Source: Trichoplax sp. H2
Lineage: Eukaryota; Placozoa; Uniplacotomia; Trichoplacea
Assembly: GCA_003344405.1 (NCBI GenBank)
Contig: NOWV01000132.1
Span: forward strand, 1 to 64,000
DNA length: 64,000 nucleotides
Direction of reading: 5' to 3'
In this document: in pieces, positions 10,867 to 23,580 of the stretch
Position numbering within the stretch: position 1 is the first letter of the stretch
How the letters are laid out: each line of letters begins with the position of its first letter
Position numbers and translations under genes: made by a program
Notes under the pieces: generated by a model
Databases searched by the model: none
The model's input: the letters and a program-made list of their open reading frames with translations, nothing else
Told to the model about the DNA's origin: nothing

Positions 10867-13800
10867 AGTATACTTACGTTGGTAGATGATAACTATTATA
10901 GACATAGTTGTTCTCTTGAGCTAATATTTAACATCTCGCTTTATTTACAAACAGCATCCACCTAGGTAAAATATTCATAATAATAAGGGAAGCTAACGCC
11001 TAATAAGTTAAAACATAAGTAGAAGAGAGGATAGATGGTATCCTACGGCTCCACTATTCTAATTCTAATAAGTATACACAGAAGATATGTAAAATATGAT
11101 AGTCTTGCCGGAGTTTTTAATCAAGATTCACTTTACCTAACATAGAAATTATTGGTTTAAAATACAGTCATCGAATATAAATTATAAATTCAATACTGAT
11201 AGCTGTTATGTTGGAGAAATAATTTGAATCACTATTTCTAATATAGGTACCTACGAGGACATTAGTATCTTCCTTAATGGAGAATATTTTTAAAACTTCT
11301 GACTCTATTGTAGCAATATTTAGGATTGAATTCAATTTTTGTAATCATTCAATAAATTTCATACTACACCGATTTTTGTAAATATAGAACTAATGTACTA
11401 ACTGTTATTTCACGATTTTCGCCATATATTCCTATGTTACTGAGCCCGCATAATTTAGACAAAATATGGTACAATTTACTTAATAAGACAAATGTAGATG
11501 GCAGATACTGATATACTCTTTATAAAGAAATAGATTTCATCAGCTGAATAAAGCAAGTAAAAAAATTTCAGACTTGAAGTAAAGTTATATTTATTAAGTA
11601 TTCAACAACTTGATCTAATCTTTATATTGATGAGAATTTAAGACACTATACATCAATTTTCTATTCAATTTACCCATGCATTTTAGAACTAGCATAATTT
11701 ATAGAATTATTTTAAGATTTTGAATGTACATGCAATATTCTCTTATATAGTTTACTTGAACATCATTGTAACAAATATCTTACACATTTATATGATAACT
11801 TAAGCACGTATTTTATTTGATTCTAATTTATCTCATGGAATTTTATAATGGCAGATTTAGTTAGGAATTATCTGTATGAAGTTTTACAATAATATTTATT
11901 CTTGTTGTCCTAGATACTAATTCTACGAAATAGACTAATATATTCAAAGTAGACAGAATACAAATAATTTGAAATTTTATTTATTTAGCAAAGTAATTGC
12001 TAAGCATAAATAAATCATTAGAGCACATGGCATCAATTTGTTATAAAGGATACAATAACCTTTAAAAAGAAATTCCATGGCATTATATATTCATTCATTG
12101 ATATAGGTTAAGAATTGAATCGCAATCTGGATATGATGATAAATAAAGCTAACGAAAGCTACTATTGTAGCTACGATAAATCCTGTAATTTTAATTTATT
12201 AATGGATTAATATTTATTACGTCAGCAGATATATTTTCTTGGAGGTAAAGAGAATTTTTTAAACTGAATTCTACGGACATAATCTTTAACGCCACTATCA
12301 TATGATCAATTTTCCTTATTTATATTAGCATAATACTTTGCAACTGAAACAATAAATGCTGAAACAGTGTGTATTTAATATTATTAGGAGGAACGATCTT
12401 ATTAAACACCAAGATATCCTCTGAATTTATTGTTATAGTAAACAATATTATTTTTAAATATGTCTAGTATTATTAGTACCTTCTGCATTGTTCTAAAGTA
12501 GCAAATTCTCAAGTAGTCATATTCTTTTCATGACCATGTATTAACGATAAACCCATACGTAAATTACCCATAATTATTTCTGTATAAAAATTTACTGAAA
12601 TATTTTTAGTTCTTAAAAAGTAATTGTGGTCGCGATAACGTTAATCCTACATAGAAAGTTAACTGCACAAGAGCACCCGTTTGTTGCTTTAAATTTAAAA
12701 ACTTCTATTTCAATTACTTCATCAATTCTTTATCATGATCATACAAGCCAATTAAAACTATGATAGCCAGAAGCGAATAAATTTTGCGATCTAAAACTGG
12801 GTAGAAAACAGACTGACAGAATAACGCTAATCATAATTGAAGTATTTCATACTCTTTTTAGTTCTTATTCCTCTCTCAATAAAACGATAAGTTTGCACGC
12901 ATTGGAATATTTAAAGATGTCTGTATATTAACTAAGAATACAGGAATACGACTAGATGTAATGGGTTTACTCGTTAGATTTTGGAGCAACTGTAAGACAC
13001 ATCGTGGTGCGATTTTTAAAATTAAAAGTCTTAAAACAAACTTTCGTACCTATTTAAAATAAAATACAACATGATGATATATACTTTCAAATTAGAATAC
13101 TTCCGAATTTTAAAACTTATAACTATGGTTCAAAGAATAATTGATGGAAATAAAAGTTAGTTCAATTTATGTTCATTCATTGCTTGCCAGGCATATTTAA
13201 AATAAGGAAGGAAATAATTTTTATCCATTGTAAGGCTTACAAGTGCAAGACAGAAATTGAAAGAAAAGAGTAAAAATTAATCCGAAATTTTTAAACTATT
13301 GTTATTGCTACTAATACTATTTAGCAACGCAGTTGCTAAATAATTAAATGAAGTCTCAGTTTAAACATACTAAATTAGAACAACTTTAATTTTAAATAAT
13401 TACTATGATAAGAATTGCTCTAACAATATAGAAATTTAAAATTTTTAATATATTCACGGTTCATTAATTAATAATTGCCCTTGTCATTAACATAATAATC
13501 ATTTACTGTCCACCATAATACCAAAAGGAAATACTCCTATAAATATATATGCCATCCTTTTATGGTTTTGTTGATTGAAACGGAACAATCATGTATTCTT
13601 ATCGCTGTTGCAATATGGATGTCTATTTATTTTCAATTAATCGGTGCATGGCTATAGCACTGCACACAAATACGAGGAAATAAAAATCTTGGCCTTTGCA
13701 ATTCATTTCTTCTCCTGCGGTAAAGATAATGTCTTAATATCACCAATTTTAAACTCCAGGTAATCAAATCTACGTAATTTCAGGACATAATCGCCTTCAT

Positions 13801-15501
13801 TTATAATGCAAAAAGGAATTTAGAAGCAATTAAGATGGCATTTGAATTTCTAATTAATTACAAAATTAAAGCTTTATTAAAGTAGATGGTTAAAAATTGC
13901 AGCTAAAAAGTAAAGGAGTTCTCTTAGACAATATGCATCATTAGCAAATATTAGTTCAAAAGAATGTTTTAAGTAGATAAATGGTAAAAATTAATATTCG
14001 ATGCGCCTGGCTAATCACCTTATTCTACTTGATTAGAAACATAACTCTAGTATTAACGTAGACTATGAAGTATACGAAATTAAAGTAATACAAGTATTTT
14101 CATTCTCACTAAATCGGTTAATCTGAAGGAGAAGATCACTGGATAAGAATCAGACTATTAATTTTGAATTGCTTAGAAATCTTCAATCAGTTCTCATTTA
14201 ACTTATTAGCATCTTTAATTTACCCAGAAGTGTAGCAACTACCAATAGCAGAGACTAAAAATTTTCAACATACATAGCTGGTGCGGTGCAACCTGCTCAT
14301 TTCGCTGTATTTGATACTTCAGCAATCTTCATATATTTAGAAGAAAATTAAAGAAAATTTTTACATAGGACAAGCGATATTCCTCCTAGCTTTTGAGAAC
14401 TTAATTCTACCAGTAAGGCAAGAAAAATTATCCTTTCCTTTCCGTTAAATGTACACATTGACGGAGACTTTATATGAAATCAATTAAATTTATCAAGAAA
14501 CATCCTTTCTTGCACCGATAAATTTCTAGGGAGAATTTATAACTCACATACTGAAATTACAAATTTATGTGAGTATTGAAAATGGCGAACATTGTTTATG
14601 TTATGTACAAAGATTATTTAAATCTTTTACATTAATTTCAAGCCGTAGTCAATACTGAATACCTTTTAATAGGCCGGGAGAGAAATTTTAATGCAAAATG
14701 CAAAAGCTTTTCCTAATCTATATCATCTAATTGGAGACTAAAGGTAGGATTTAATAATATTCCATCCTTATTACCTTGCTATGATAAGTAATATTGATAA
14801 AGAATTTTGCATAGATATGCAATTTAGACCCTGCAATACTACAGATACTGCTCTCAATAAATTTGAGTATTAGTTTCACAAATACAATCTCTTATAAACA
14901 ATTCTAAGAATCTCGCTTGGTGAGATGTTTAAGTATAATAATTTCAAGTTACGTAGGTATATTTAATTTTTAATCTGTTTCTACTCATAGAATGTGTTAA
15001 ATATTAGCAGTTATCAATGTACAGCTCAAACATTTTATAATTTAAAACTATCTTTAAATCTATTGATGATACTCGTATTATAAACATTTTCAATTAATAT
15101 TTTTTTCATTACAGAAGGTTAGGGATAGCATACAATTTATTTTTTATTGTTATTCTTTGCAGAGAGAATTTGGGCTAAATACAAGTTTGAATATCCAGCT
15201 ATTCTCAGATCTCTGAATGATATTTAAGCAAGACTAAGTCAATCCTGGTCACCCTATCATATTTTTTTACGTTATCAAATTTTATTGAAACTTCAATTTG
15301 TAAGCAAATAGAATATCTAGTTGGCAAAATATACGCATGCTTCAAGCTGTTAAAGATCAACATCTAGTACTCTACTAATAAGGAATAGAGAAGAAAATTG
15401 TTCAAATTAATTCTTTACATAATAAACCAACACCGAATTCAACCAACACGAGCACTAATTTTACGCTGCAAATCGAACACGCACTTACGTAGTTATCTAC
15501 A
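10867..15501. other. Intergenic upstream of receptor 2
   Basis: 4.6 kb of AT-rich DNA. I found no open frame with protein-like composition, no receptor fragment, no LTR core and no strong hairpin. Spliced genes with short exons cannot be excluded by eye. Confidence 0.45.
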
Positions 15502-16575
15502 ATGAACTTTTACAATTATAATGCAAGCAATACAACTAGGCCCTTCGATCGCCATCAATTAGCCGCGATTATTTCTATGCCAGTTATATTAACTAACTCG
15601 GCGCTGGTAATTACCATTTGCAGTAAGAGAAAATTAAGAACACCATCTAATGCTATTATTTGCAGTAGTTGCCTTGCATGTATGGTATTAGCAATTTTAT
15701 TAACTTGCAATGCAATTGCATCTTTCTATGAGGACCAAATACAATCAACATTCTTGCTTTGCTTGCTAAACAACGCTTCTGAGTTAACTAGCTCAGCAAT
15801 TATAACATTTCATATCACTACAATCAGCCTAGAACGATTTTTTTCTGTCATCTATCCGTTCAAATATCAACGTCATGCTACTCAACGTAACACAAGTTTA
15901 TTAATAGTAGCATTGTGGTGTACACCAATTTTCATCATTTTTGGACCAGTAATTATTACATCATTATCTCTAAATGGTCATTGCAAAGATTGGTCAGAAA
16001 TAGAAGCATTAAGGATTGTCTGTTATTTTGTTTTATTTCCTATAGTATTATTTTTACCGCCAGTTATGACATTTATCGCTTATTCAGCTATGATATATAA
16101 AATTTTCGCCATGACCCGGAAAATTTGGTCACAAAGTAGTTTTATGTCGAATCAGCGACAAATTTCTAAATATCAATTAATGATGGTCCACAGGAAAGCC
16201 TTATTCCAAATGTTACTGTTATTAAGTATTTACAGCTTATCATTTTTCCCCTTTTTCACCTTTTATACTATTTATATACAATCACAAGGGCAGTTATTTC
16301 GTACAACTACGTATATTTGTTACTTAATAGCAGTGGCCTACATTCTAATCCATCCTTTATTATCGATTCTATTTACTGCTCCCATTAAAGAAGAAATAAG
16401 AAAAAAATTTAAACAATTATGCTCTTCTGCATGTTTTACACTTGGAGAAAAAACTGTCCGAACTCCGATCTCAACGATTATCGATGAAGGATTTAAATCA
16501 GTTGGACACGAATACCAATTAGATATCAGGAAAATATCACCTAATCATTCATCGAATCAAATCATCTTATTATAA
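15502..16575 (+). CDS. Class A (rhodopsin-like) G-protein-coupled receptor, paralog 2
   Basis: A 357-residue single-exon receptor, the longest of the array because of a tail of about 50 residues. The N-terminus carries sequons at N7 and N10 and the family motif PFDRHQLAA. TM1 is about 18-41, TM2 49-74, TM3 90-113, TM4 131-155, TM5 171-200, TM6 231-257, TM7 267-291. C87 and C161 fit the TM3-ECL2 disulfide. DRY is ERF (111-113), followed by SVIYPFKYQR. TM4 has W139 and P142; TM6 has P250 in SFFPFF; TM7 has HPLLSILF (284-291) in place of NPxxY, followed by TAPIKEEIRKKF as helix 8. C307 and C311 could be palmitoylated. It is close to paralog 4: both share KLRTPSNAI, YPFKY and a WSEI motif in ECL2. 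A possible poly(A) signal AATAAA lies at 16769. Ligand unknown. Confidence 0.95.
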   Translation: MNFYNYNASNTTRPFDRHQLAAIISMPVILTNSALVITICSKRKLRTPSNAIICSSCLACMVLAILLTCNAIASFYEDQIQSTFLLCLLNNASELTSSAIITFHITTISLERFFSVIYPFKYQRHATQRNTSLLIVALWCTPIFIIFGPVIITSLSLNGHCKDWSEIEALRIVCYFVLFPIVLFLPPVMTFIAYSAMIYKIFAMTRKIWSQSSFMSNQRQISKYQLMMVHRKALFQMLLLLSIYSLSFFPFFTFYTIYIQSQGQLFRTTTYICYLIAVAYILIHPLLSILFTAPIKEEIRKKFKQLCSSACFTLGEKTVRTPISTIIDEGFKSVGHEYQLDIRKISPNHSSNQIILL

Positions 16576-17546
16576 AAATAGAAAATTAATGATCGATAAA
16601 TTACAAGAAAAATGAAAAGTTCTTAATGTAAAACAGCTCAAGTAGAATTTAACCTATATAACGCTTTTTCATTATCAGTTTCTACCTGTAGCAGCAATAA
16701 CTTTGAAAACTTTAATAAGTATTTCCTGAAAGTACCATTTAGACGTGAATATTTATCATATCGAACACAATAAAATGGTACAGCATGTGTTAACCTTATG
16801 TTGATTTATTTCTTCCTGTAGTTAATAAGGGAAATTGATTCTCAGAGCAAATAGGATCGAAAGATAGCCTAATCGTTGCTATAAAACATACAAACTGCTA
16901 TTTCACAATCCTCTATGTTACTTTCAAATTGAGATAATGGTTTTATTACTTGTTATTCTATCTAGCTCTATACTTCAACTAACAGTGGTCATTTTCATGA
17001 TTTTCGATGATTTTAGTATCCTTATTTGCAGATTTACTCTCTGATCTGTTGCAGGTAGTTAAATAAGGCTTTACGACAGTGCTAGCATTAAAGGCAATCT
17101 GATATTTACTACGGTCTTAAAATAGAACATAGCGATAGTGAACGAAATGACCATTCATAACTTGCATCTATACAGCCATTTAAACAATTGCATTGAATTT
17201 ACTGCTATTAGAATCTGATTAATCGATTAGAATGATAACTAACTTAAAATTTGACGTTGCTTTAACGATTCGCAGTCAAAATAAATACAACTTTCTCATT
17301 TAAAATAAGTTGATAGATACTGTAAACATAATTCAAGAATCAATTCGATTCCAGAAGTACCTCTTGGTTTAAAATCACGCCAGGCAACATTTTTCTCTCA
17401 ATGCAAACAAAAAACGTCCATCAAATTCTACTTGAAGATCTAAATTTATATTTTTATTTGTATTTAGGCTTTTCAGCCCAAACTAAGAGATATACAGCCC
17501 TATTTTTACAACTTAATAAGGTGCCACAAAATGACATTTAATCTGC
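16576..17546. other. Intergenic downstream of receptor 2
   Basis: 3' flank of receptor 2. AATAAA at 16769-16774 is a plausible poly(A) signal. Nothing else is recognisable before the P-family LTR. Confidence 0.4.
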
Positions 17547-18098
17547 TGTGATATATACCAATCATGAGATTCCAAATTTTAGAAAAATAAGGGCTTTATT
17601 CAATCTTATACAAAGATTGACTACACACAGCTCTACTCTAGCCGAATACTACTACTAAAGACTTCTACAACGAACTAACAGAATAATCTAAAGTTGCATG
17701 CTTTTATACTTTTCGTAGCATTCGCAGCTACAATCCGCATGGCAACCTTTTACCTTATATTACACATAGTTAAATTATTCTTAGTAAGACTATTCTACTG
17801 CAGACCATCATTAATCCAATACGGATACGACTACAGTAGTTACGTAGACATTATTCACACCAGCCAAAGTACAATGAATTAATCATATCCTAATATATGA
17901 TTTACAGTTCTATTTTTACCTATAGCCTTATTAGTAACTCAACACCTTACTGTATATAATCATCTGTACTCTAGCATAGAGTCTATAACACTACAGTCTA
18001 TAGTTATAGCTACCAAATATCTCTTAGGATAAATATCTACCCCATATTATACTAAATATGGCTAACAGTCTACAATCACAATACTAAGTTACATTACA
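17547..18098 (-). mobile_element. Solo LTR, P family, with TSD TCTGC
   Basis: A 552-bp element, TGTGATATATACC to AAGTTACATTACA on the plus strand, bounded by identical pentamers TCTGC (17542-17546 and 18099-18103). Over 90% of positions look identical to the copy at 39479-40028. Orientation is inferred from the minus strand, where TATAAAAGC is followed about 105 bp later by AATAAAGCCC. This places the poly(A) signal inside the transcribed region. TG...CA ends, a 5-bp TSD and the core signals define an LTR. No internal coding region is present. A 62-codon frame on the opposite strand is a by-product of the repeat. Confidence 0.9.
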
Positions 18099-18221
18099 TC
18101 TGCTCTTTTCTCTAGAGCTTTATAATACGCCGCTTTCAATCGTACTTATTTCATATCTACATTTACTTAGTAGCGTTGTATTGAAGTTTAATTATTCTTT
18201 AACCTGATATAATTTACCAGT

Positions 18222-18680
18222 TGTAAAGAAGTGGCTTAGTGTTCGCTAGCCTTGCATCTTGCAAATGAAAGAGCGCATGCGGGCTATGCATTTTATAGTT
18301 GTTTATGTAATAGAGTTAATATGGTCTTATATTTACACCTTTGTTAAATTTAGTGTTGTTTATAAAGCGAGACTTTAATTATGATAAATAAGTATTCATA
18401 TTAAGATAAGATAAACAAGTTGACTTCGGATACTATAGTAAAGCGTATAGATTTCTTTGCTATATAGAAACCATATTCTAGAATTATGATCTGTTACGAT
18501 TGTTATTGTTTACGATCCTCGCGATGTAAACAAGTAGAGTATAAAAGATAATTCTCTAGTTTCTAAAGCTAGTCCTGAATCCGAAGATCTATAGCATTGT
18601 ATACTATCTCTTTCTCAGTATAGACACTAATAAACGATATTTCTAAAATCCTCTACCGAAACCGAATAACTTCGTTTACA
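18222..18680 (+). mobile_element. Solo LTR, I family, with TSD CCAGT
   Basis: A 459-bp element starting TGTAAAGAAGTGG and ending CGTTTACA, flanked on both sides by CCAGT (18217-18221 and 18681-18685). TATAAAA at 18540 is preceded by AGTAGAG, as in the P family, and AATAAA follows at 18629, 89 bp later. It has only one copy in this window. The P-like core suggests a related element. It sits only 119 bp beyond the TSD of the P LTR, so two insertions landed close together. Confidence 0.85.
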
Positions 18681-18685
18681 CCAGT

Positions 18686-21600
18686 ACTGCATATTATCGT
18701 GGTATAGTTCCAAAGTAGCTTAAGAATAAAGGTATATTAATAATTTGGTAACTGAAATAATTTCTGTAGTAGAAAGAAAATTCTTGATACCATTTTTGAG
18801 GCGCTTCATTAGAGCTGAGAGTACATCGCCAATGCGATTAATCTCTTATGTCATATAAAAATTTTAGCATCAGCCATGGTCTCCTTTATCTTTCATTACA
18901 GTTACTAATTGAAAATTTAGTGCTGTCCTAATCAACACTGCGTTATGTTCCTGTAGTAATACCTTCTTATATTTTCTTTTTTGCCAGTACAATTTATAAC
19001 TGGGAAAATAAAAGCTTTAACAAGAATTTTAGACAAATCGAAGAAGATTCTAAACATTAATGATCCTAATATCACCACAAGGTTACGGTAAACTACAGTA
19101 TATATCACTCTTAAGCAAAGCCTAACCTTAACACTTTTGCAAAATTCGTCATTTTATATGGCAACCACTAAAGAATTTATTATCATTACAAATATAGATA
19201 ACATTACAAAATTGTGCAATTATCTACAATAAAGCCTAAACCATGATAGAAAACAACGGTATTATTAAGAAATAACAAATAATGTCACCCATCAAAAATA
19301 GGATAAATACCTATCAAACGAAAGTCGCTTTCCGACACTTGTATAAATGTTATCACCGATAATACTTAACCCATCAATACAGGATTGATGCTGATTTCAT
19401 TCTTACTTAAAATTATCTTGATATTCTAAATGAATTATTTATTTAAGTTTGCGATAAGTCAATTCACTACATCCTTATAGCTTAATACCTTCAATACCAC
19501 GTGAGGCTGATAAACTAATGTATTTGATATCAGATAATATTGTTAAATTTTGTTTCTCATTTAAATAACAGATGGAGATGTAACATATAGATACAGACGT
19601 CTCTTTCAATAGAACAAGTTCAAAGCTCGGTTTTATTTCATGAACATTTTAAAATTTATCTTACGAGACAGCTATAATATTTAAAGGAAACCTACATACT
19701 ACGAGCAAAATTCTTTCGCTTCTTTCGTAACTAAATACATTTTTATACATGCTAGCTAGTGCAAGTTAAAATGAATTGTTAATAAGAATAATTCTAAGGG
19801 AAGCTTATTCAAAGTTCCATACGTCCTCTGTCAAGATATCTATTAATCACTGTGGCCTACTAGAATATCTAGATTTTTCACTGATAAAGAATTCTTCCTA
19901 CTAATTTTTTAAATCTATTTTAATCTTCAAATGAGCAAATATTTCAAATTAAATATAGAAAAGAAACCTCTGAAGATATAATACGCTAGTATATTAGCCG
20001 CATTTAATCGATTAATATGAAAATTGTTAACTGTTTTAGTCTCGCTATCTAGCCCTTAAGAAACAAGATATCGGATATAAAAACAATACAACCATAAATG
20101 TTGCTGTATTTCAGTAATGATAGAAACTGTTTTTAACCTGATGGATGAAATAAATGAATTAAAGTAATGGGCATATCTTAATTATTATACAGCAATGACA
20201 ACTTGCTTCCATTTAATATCAATCCTATTATTGACTGTTATAACAAAGCTGTCATAATTAAAATAAAGGTCGTTGCTGTCTGTAGTGATGCGCCTACGTT
20301 TGATTATAAGGATAGCTATATTTGATATAGTTTGGTTACTTTGAATAGATATTATCGTGAAGCTAATATTAGACGATTGCTAACTACTATATTAGAAATT
20401 GTTAACGACTAATAGTAGCCAGTTGACTAATCATGGTATAAGATTTATGTTGCTAGAAACACTGTAGTCGCTAAGATGCCCTTCAAAGGGAGGACTTAGA
20501 CGTTAATAGAGGAGTAGTGACATCTTAACTAGAATGATTTAGATTGTAGAAAATATTGATGTACTATTGGAGAAAAGTGGTTTGTTTGATGACTCATATC
20601 TGATTGTAGATTTATCAAGTTGTCATAAATGGATTTAACTAAATGTATATAAGAACTGCAAAGATGAGCTCAAAAGGAGAAGAGACTTCACTTCGCTTTA
20701 AGCTAGGAATACTTTAGATTTCAGACTAGATTCTTGTAGCAATTAATTATTGCTCTACTATTCCTAAAACTCTGTAATAAAAACTTTTTAGAAAATAGCA
20801 TTTAACTAAGATAATTAATGTGAGACGCATTTACTACACTTTCATCACTGAATGAAATAATTTTCGTCAAACCTGATGATTTTTAATTGATAAAAAATTT
20901 CCATGACCACCCACGCATGGTTTATTTGCTTAATAATTTTTACTTCAGCGATATATTGATGGCGAATGTGTCTCTAGATGGAATAACCGAAAATATTTCG
21001 TCATTATTGCAAATCTAAAACTAGTCATTAAGCTAAAGAACCATCTCTAAGTATTCATAACCTACTTATCTATATTCCCGGGCTAAATTTAGCTCATTGA
21101 TTTCTAAAAATATACTTTCGATTTAAAATAAGAATTAGAGAGTCATTTTATCTATGAAAATATCTTATTAGTAATTAATGTGTGTTTAACTGAAGACTAG
21201 AACTTTCCAAATAATATTAATTTTTAGTTATTTTTATATTTCTAATTATAATTTCTTAGTTTATCAATGCATGCCAACTTAATACGTGGTATTTATATCA
21301 CCGTAACAAAATCTATTCTTCTAACTCTACTTAACGTGCAGACTGTAGATCTCCATTATAAATTCATATTTGTAATAAAAAACGTTAAGCTATTTGTTAT
21401 AATTTTTTTTTGTTTAAATGCACCTCGCAGGTATGTGCTTAGAAATGGTATGTTTAATGGAGCTAATAGTATTTGATTTCAAGTAAGCGACTGTTCATTA
21501 CCAGGCTGTATCTATACCCGTAAATTTCTTTCATAGAGTTGCAATACTATTACAGAAAACTAAAACTACGAGCCTACTGTCAAGTTTGTCCTATTAATAT

Positions 21601-22498
21601 TAACCTACAGTACGATTCTAATTTCTAACGATCTCCTACTGCTAGGAACAGTAAGTACACTAGTCTCTCTTGAAAAAATCTGAACCTTAAATTTATTGAA
21701 AAATCAATTAATTTACAGTGAATATCAACATTAATTATTAGTCGATAAATAATATTTTACAACTATGAAGCTATCTATTTTTTGCGGAACTCTGCTCGTC
21801 ATTTTATTTTTAGAATTAAGTAGCAATTAGAGAATAAGTGATCAAAAATGAAAATCATTAATGATCGTTATGTGTCTGACTTTTAGTATGCAACTACCAC
21901 TAATTGTTAGATAGTTATTATTATTTACGTATGACTTTGTTAATATTGATTAATATCGGTGCATCTACGTAATATTAGAATATTTATATAAGAAATATTT
22001 ATTAATTTTTATTCTCAGTTCACTGAAACTAGCATAGAGACCACTGGTACTAACGTACATCATTTATAGTCAATAAAAAAGTCTATAATCTATGTTCTGC
22101 TTTAGCTCATATTATTAGTCTGGGAAAAGTTAGTTTCCCTTACTGAGGATCCCCGAAGTAAGATGGTGATCACTTAGAACAGGAAGAGTAGCTAAACCCC
22201 AATCACGAAAGCTATTTGTGATACTATTAAAAATATGTATAACATCATAGATAAATTAATATCAACATATTCCTAAATAAGTTGTTTTATGGAAACTATG
22301 TTACCATTCCTTTGAAAAAGTTACTTGGAAACAATCACACAAAGAACTATGTAACAACAGATTTTATTATTTATTCTCTAACGATTACTACATTATATAA
22401 TAGTACAAGAAGATCTACCAGGCAAAGAAAAATTTCTTAGATCAGAAAATCTAAAAAAGAAAGGCTAAGAGCAATAATATCAGAATATTTCGGACAAT
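18686..22498. other. Intergenic, one promoter-like island
   Basis: AT-rich DNA with no convincing gene. The segment about 20280-20780 has a different texture and an LTR-like core (listed separately). The rest shows no repeat, RNA gene or receptor fragment. Confidence 0.4.
20646..20781 (+). promoter_or_regulatory. LTR-like core: TATA box and AATAAA
   Basis: TATATAA at 20646, in the context AATGTATATAAGAACTGC, is followed by purine-rich sequence and AATAAA at 20776. Together with the upstream G/T-richer stretch from about 20280 (TGTAGTGATGCGCC), this resembles an old, eroded solo LTR. I could not find matching flanks or a related copy in the window, so the call is weak. Confidence 0.25.
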
Positions 22499-22582
22499 TA
22501 TTACTGATTATATTATTATCATACTGATTATATTATTATTATTATTACTGATTATATTATTAATTATTACTGATTATATTTC
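22499..22582. repeat. AT-rich minisatellite
   Basis: Four imperfect copies of a unit containing TACTGATTATATTATTA, separated by ATT runs. The units vary in length, as expected of slippage. It lies 116 bp left of the F-family LTR. Confidence 0.85.
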
Positions 22583-22697
22583 TGACAATTCTCATACAAT
22601 ACGTCTAATTAGCTGAACGGTAGCATGTCTACAAACGCAAATCGATATGACACCATTCTCTAAATACCAAAAGAGAAAAAAAATAAACACGAATGAC

Positions 22698-23575
22698 TGT
22701 CACGGCACGAACCACAGTGAAGAGTAAATGGCTAGATTTAGTGTTTAACATTTATATATGGATAACTAATAATGACTTACAGTAAGAACTGCGGTAGTTA
22801 TTATTTTGTTATAGTAAATTATGCTGTATTGTAGCAAGAGTTCTCATAAGGAAACTAATATTAATTGATGATAGTGTTATATCTTGTAACGCTTGTGATG
22901 AATATCCTGAAGATATTCAATTATAGACGATACCATAAATAATTCTGTGTGTGGACATACTGTAGTCTAATTATCTAGAATCGTTCAGTAAAAGTCTAAA
23001 AATTTTGAATAATTTCTGTATTAATTAGTAGCTTAGCTATCCAATATGAGCTAAATTTCGTGAACTGTTATGACTCGTAGATGATAGCTGCTGCCCAAGG
23101 GTATTTAAGCTCGGTAGATAGTTGAATAAAAGAAGAGTTTTTGTTACGATACTAGTCGTCGTATTTACGTGTAGCGACTGTATGTAAGCCCGAGCAGAAA
23201 ATATATCGCTCAGTTGATACTTCTCTAGTGTACGACAAGGCAATATACTTTCGTGGTATGAATAGAAGTAAAAAACTCATAAAGCTAATCTTACAACAAG
23301 CCGCTTATTATATTTGTGAGGAAGTTGTTAGTCTTACAGCATCTCTCCATAGTTAGTTGGAGTGACTAAGTAGCTAGTAAGTTAGTTGGTCACTCACATT
23401 AGAAGAGAGTAGACAGTGGGATTACTCCTGTCAGTGACAGTTCTATAGTTTTTTTAACGTAGAAGCGAAGGCGTCTAAATTCTAACGAGGTAGTTAAGGG
23501 ATACTGCATCCAGGAGACTATAGTAATTTAGGGATTTGTTTTACGTTATCTTTATCACGAAGCTGCTTTGTGACA
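22698..23575 (+). mobile_element. Solo LTR, F family, with TSD ATGAC, split by an E LTR
   Basis: The outer element starts TGTCACGGCACGAACC and ends GCTTTGTGACA, with ATGAC on both sides (22693-22697 and 23576-23580). Removing the E insertion (23142-23439 plus one duplicated pentamer) leaves about 575 bp. Its right third matches the reverse complement of the F LTRs at 38982 and 57177, including TTTAACGTAGAAGCG, GGCGTCTAAATTCT and TTTGTTTTACGTTATC. TATTTAA at 23102 and AATAAA at 23125 are 23 bp apart. U3 is longer and more divergent than in the 437-bp copies, so this is a distinct subfamily. Confidence 0.9.
23142..23439 (+). mobile_element. Solo LTR, E family, nested in the F LTR
   Basis: A 298-bp element, TGTTACGATACTAG to TGTCAGTGACA, inserted just after the AATAAA of the F LTR. 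Flanking pentamers are GTTTT (23137-23141) and GTTCT (23440-23444), a match at four of five positions. Sequence on either side joins into a normal F LTR, which confirms the boundaries. A second copy lies inverted at 6966-7262. It contains ATGTAAGCCCGAGCAG where the other copy has ATATAAGCCC, so its TATA box appears damaged. Confidence 0.85.
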
Positions 23576-23580
23576 ATGAC

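Noticed and set aside
15915-16100. 61-codon open frame
   Set aside because: Out-of-frame shadow inside receptor 2.
17694-17882. 62-codon open frame, nearly identical at 39624-39812, as a conserved small gene
   Set aside because: Both frames lie inside copies of the P-family LTR, on the strand opposite to its promoter. The similarity is explained by the repeat.
22499-22582. Repeats as a CRISPR-like array
   Set aside because: Units are short, contiguous and AT-simple, without spacers, in a eukaryotic context.
23037-23243. 68-codon minus-strand open frame
   Set aside because: It crosses the junction between the F and E LTRs, so it was created by the insertion.
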